Below, one piece after another: positions 63,977 to 64,000 of a DNA stretch of 64,000 nt (positions within the stretch are counted from its first letter, which is position 1; each line of letters begins with the position of its first letter). The translations under genes and the position numbers were made by a program. The stretch lies in contig CP134492.1 in assembly GCA_031761875.1 (NCBI GenBank), forward strand, positions 620,001 to 684,000, in the 5' to 3' direction. This stretch comes from Bacillaceae bacterium IKA-2 (GTDB lineage Bacteria; Bacillota; Bacilli; Bacillales; Anaerobacillaceae). The notes beneath the pieces are model-generated. The model saw only the letters and a list, made by a program, of their open reading frames with translations, was not told where the DNA came from and searched no databases.

Positions 63977-64000
63977 ATGAAAAAAATGTTTACTACCTTT
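63977..64000 (+). CDS. First codons of a gene cut by the window end
   Basis: ATG at 63977 follows AAAGGAGAG. Eight codons are visible (MKKMFTTF). A Lys-rich, then hydrophobic start is compatible with a signal peptide, but nothing more can be said. Confidence 0.5.

Overview
The window comes from a low-GC Gram-positive endospore former, most likely a Bacillaceae member. The evidence is AT-rich codon use, strong AGGAGG-type ribosome binding sites, SpoVR, a GerA-type germinant receptor operon, an LTA-synthase-like protein, GlpP-type antitermination and catabolite-responsive (cre) sites. Tungstate uptake, FeoAB ferrous iron uptake and a 2-hydroxyacyl-CoA dehydratase/activase pair suggest a life that is at least partly anaerobic. 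An Anaerobacillus-like organism would fit, but that is inference.

Layout. 1-2.3 kb: the end of a nucleoside-type ABC permease, then a GNAT-nitrilase fusion. 2.4-15.6 kb: one galactoside utilisation operon with its own promoter and a cre/LacI-type operator. It encodes a binding protein, two permeases, GH36 alpha-galactosidase, GalK, GalE, class II GalT, an aldose-1-epimerase-like protein, GH42 beta-galactosidase and a LacI regulator. Oligogalactosides are imported, split inside the cell and sent through the Leloir pathway. The transporter ATPase is missing and is presumably a shared MsmX-type protein. 15.7-20.9 kb: the glycerol regulon glpP, glpF-glpK and glpD. Terminator leaders before glpF and glpD are the expected targets of the antiterminator GlpP. 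21.2-22.9 kb: phosphoglucomutase. 23.1-25.9 kb: two tRNA relics, then feoA-feoB and a small Cys-rich protein behind a near-perfect Fur box. 25.9-32.6 kb: the activase/dehydratase pair and spoVR. 33-36.7 kb: an NlpC/P60 protein whose catalytic Cys is Ser, and an LtaS-family protein. 36.7-37.3 kb holds gene relics.

37.3-44 kb is the most striking part. A small alarmone synthetase gene is followed by an IS21-family element with 5-bp target duplications. Its istA transposase gene is split by a second element of about 3.5 kb that carries three overlapping tyrosine recombinase genes, a recombinase-in-trio (RIT) element with perfect 45-bp outer inverted repeats. The insertion lies at the catalytic Glu block of IstA, and removing it restores the IstA frame exactly.

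44-50.8 kb: a gerB-gerA-gerC germination operon plus a small membrane protein gene, then ilvD on the other strand. An ilvD 5' fragment to the left and a fragment of the small gene to the right of ilvD show that this block was once tandemly duplicated and then partly deleted. 50.8-54.3 kb: a helix-turn-helix/substrate-binding regulator and tupABC. 54.4-57.5 kb: a cation antiporter, a Nudix hydrolase and an MFS transporter. 57.6-59 kb: a methyltransferase, an excisionase-like protein and a small charged protein. 59.3-64 kb: a SulP transporter, UspA, a phasin-like protein, a UbiB-family kinase and the first codons of another gene. Paired palindromic repeats of the GGTGTCTGACACC type are scattered through the intergenic DNA.
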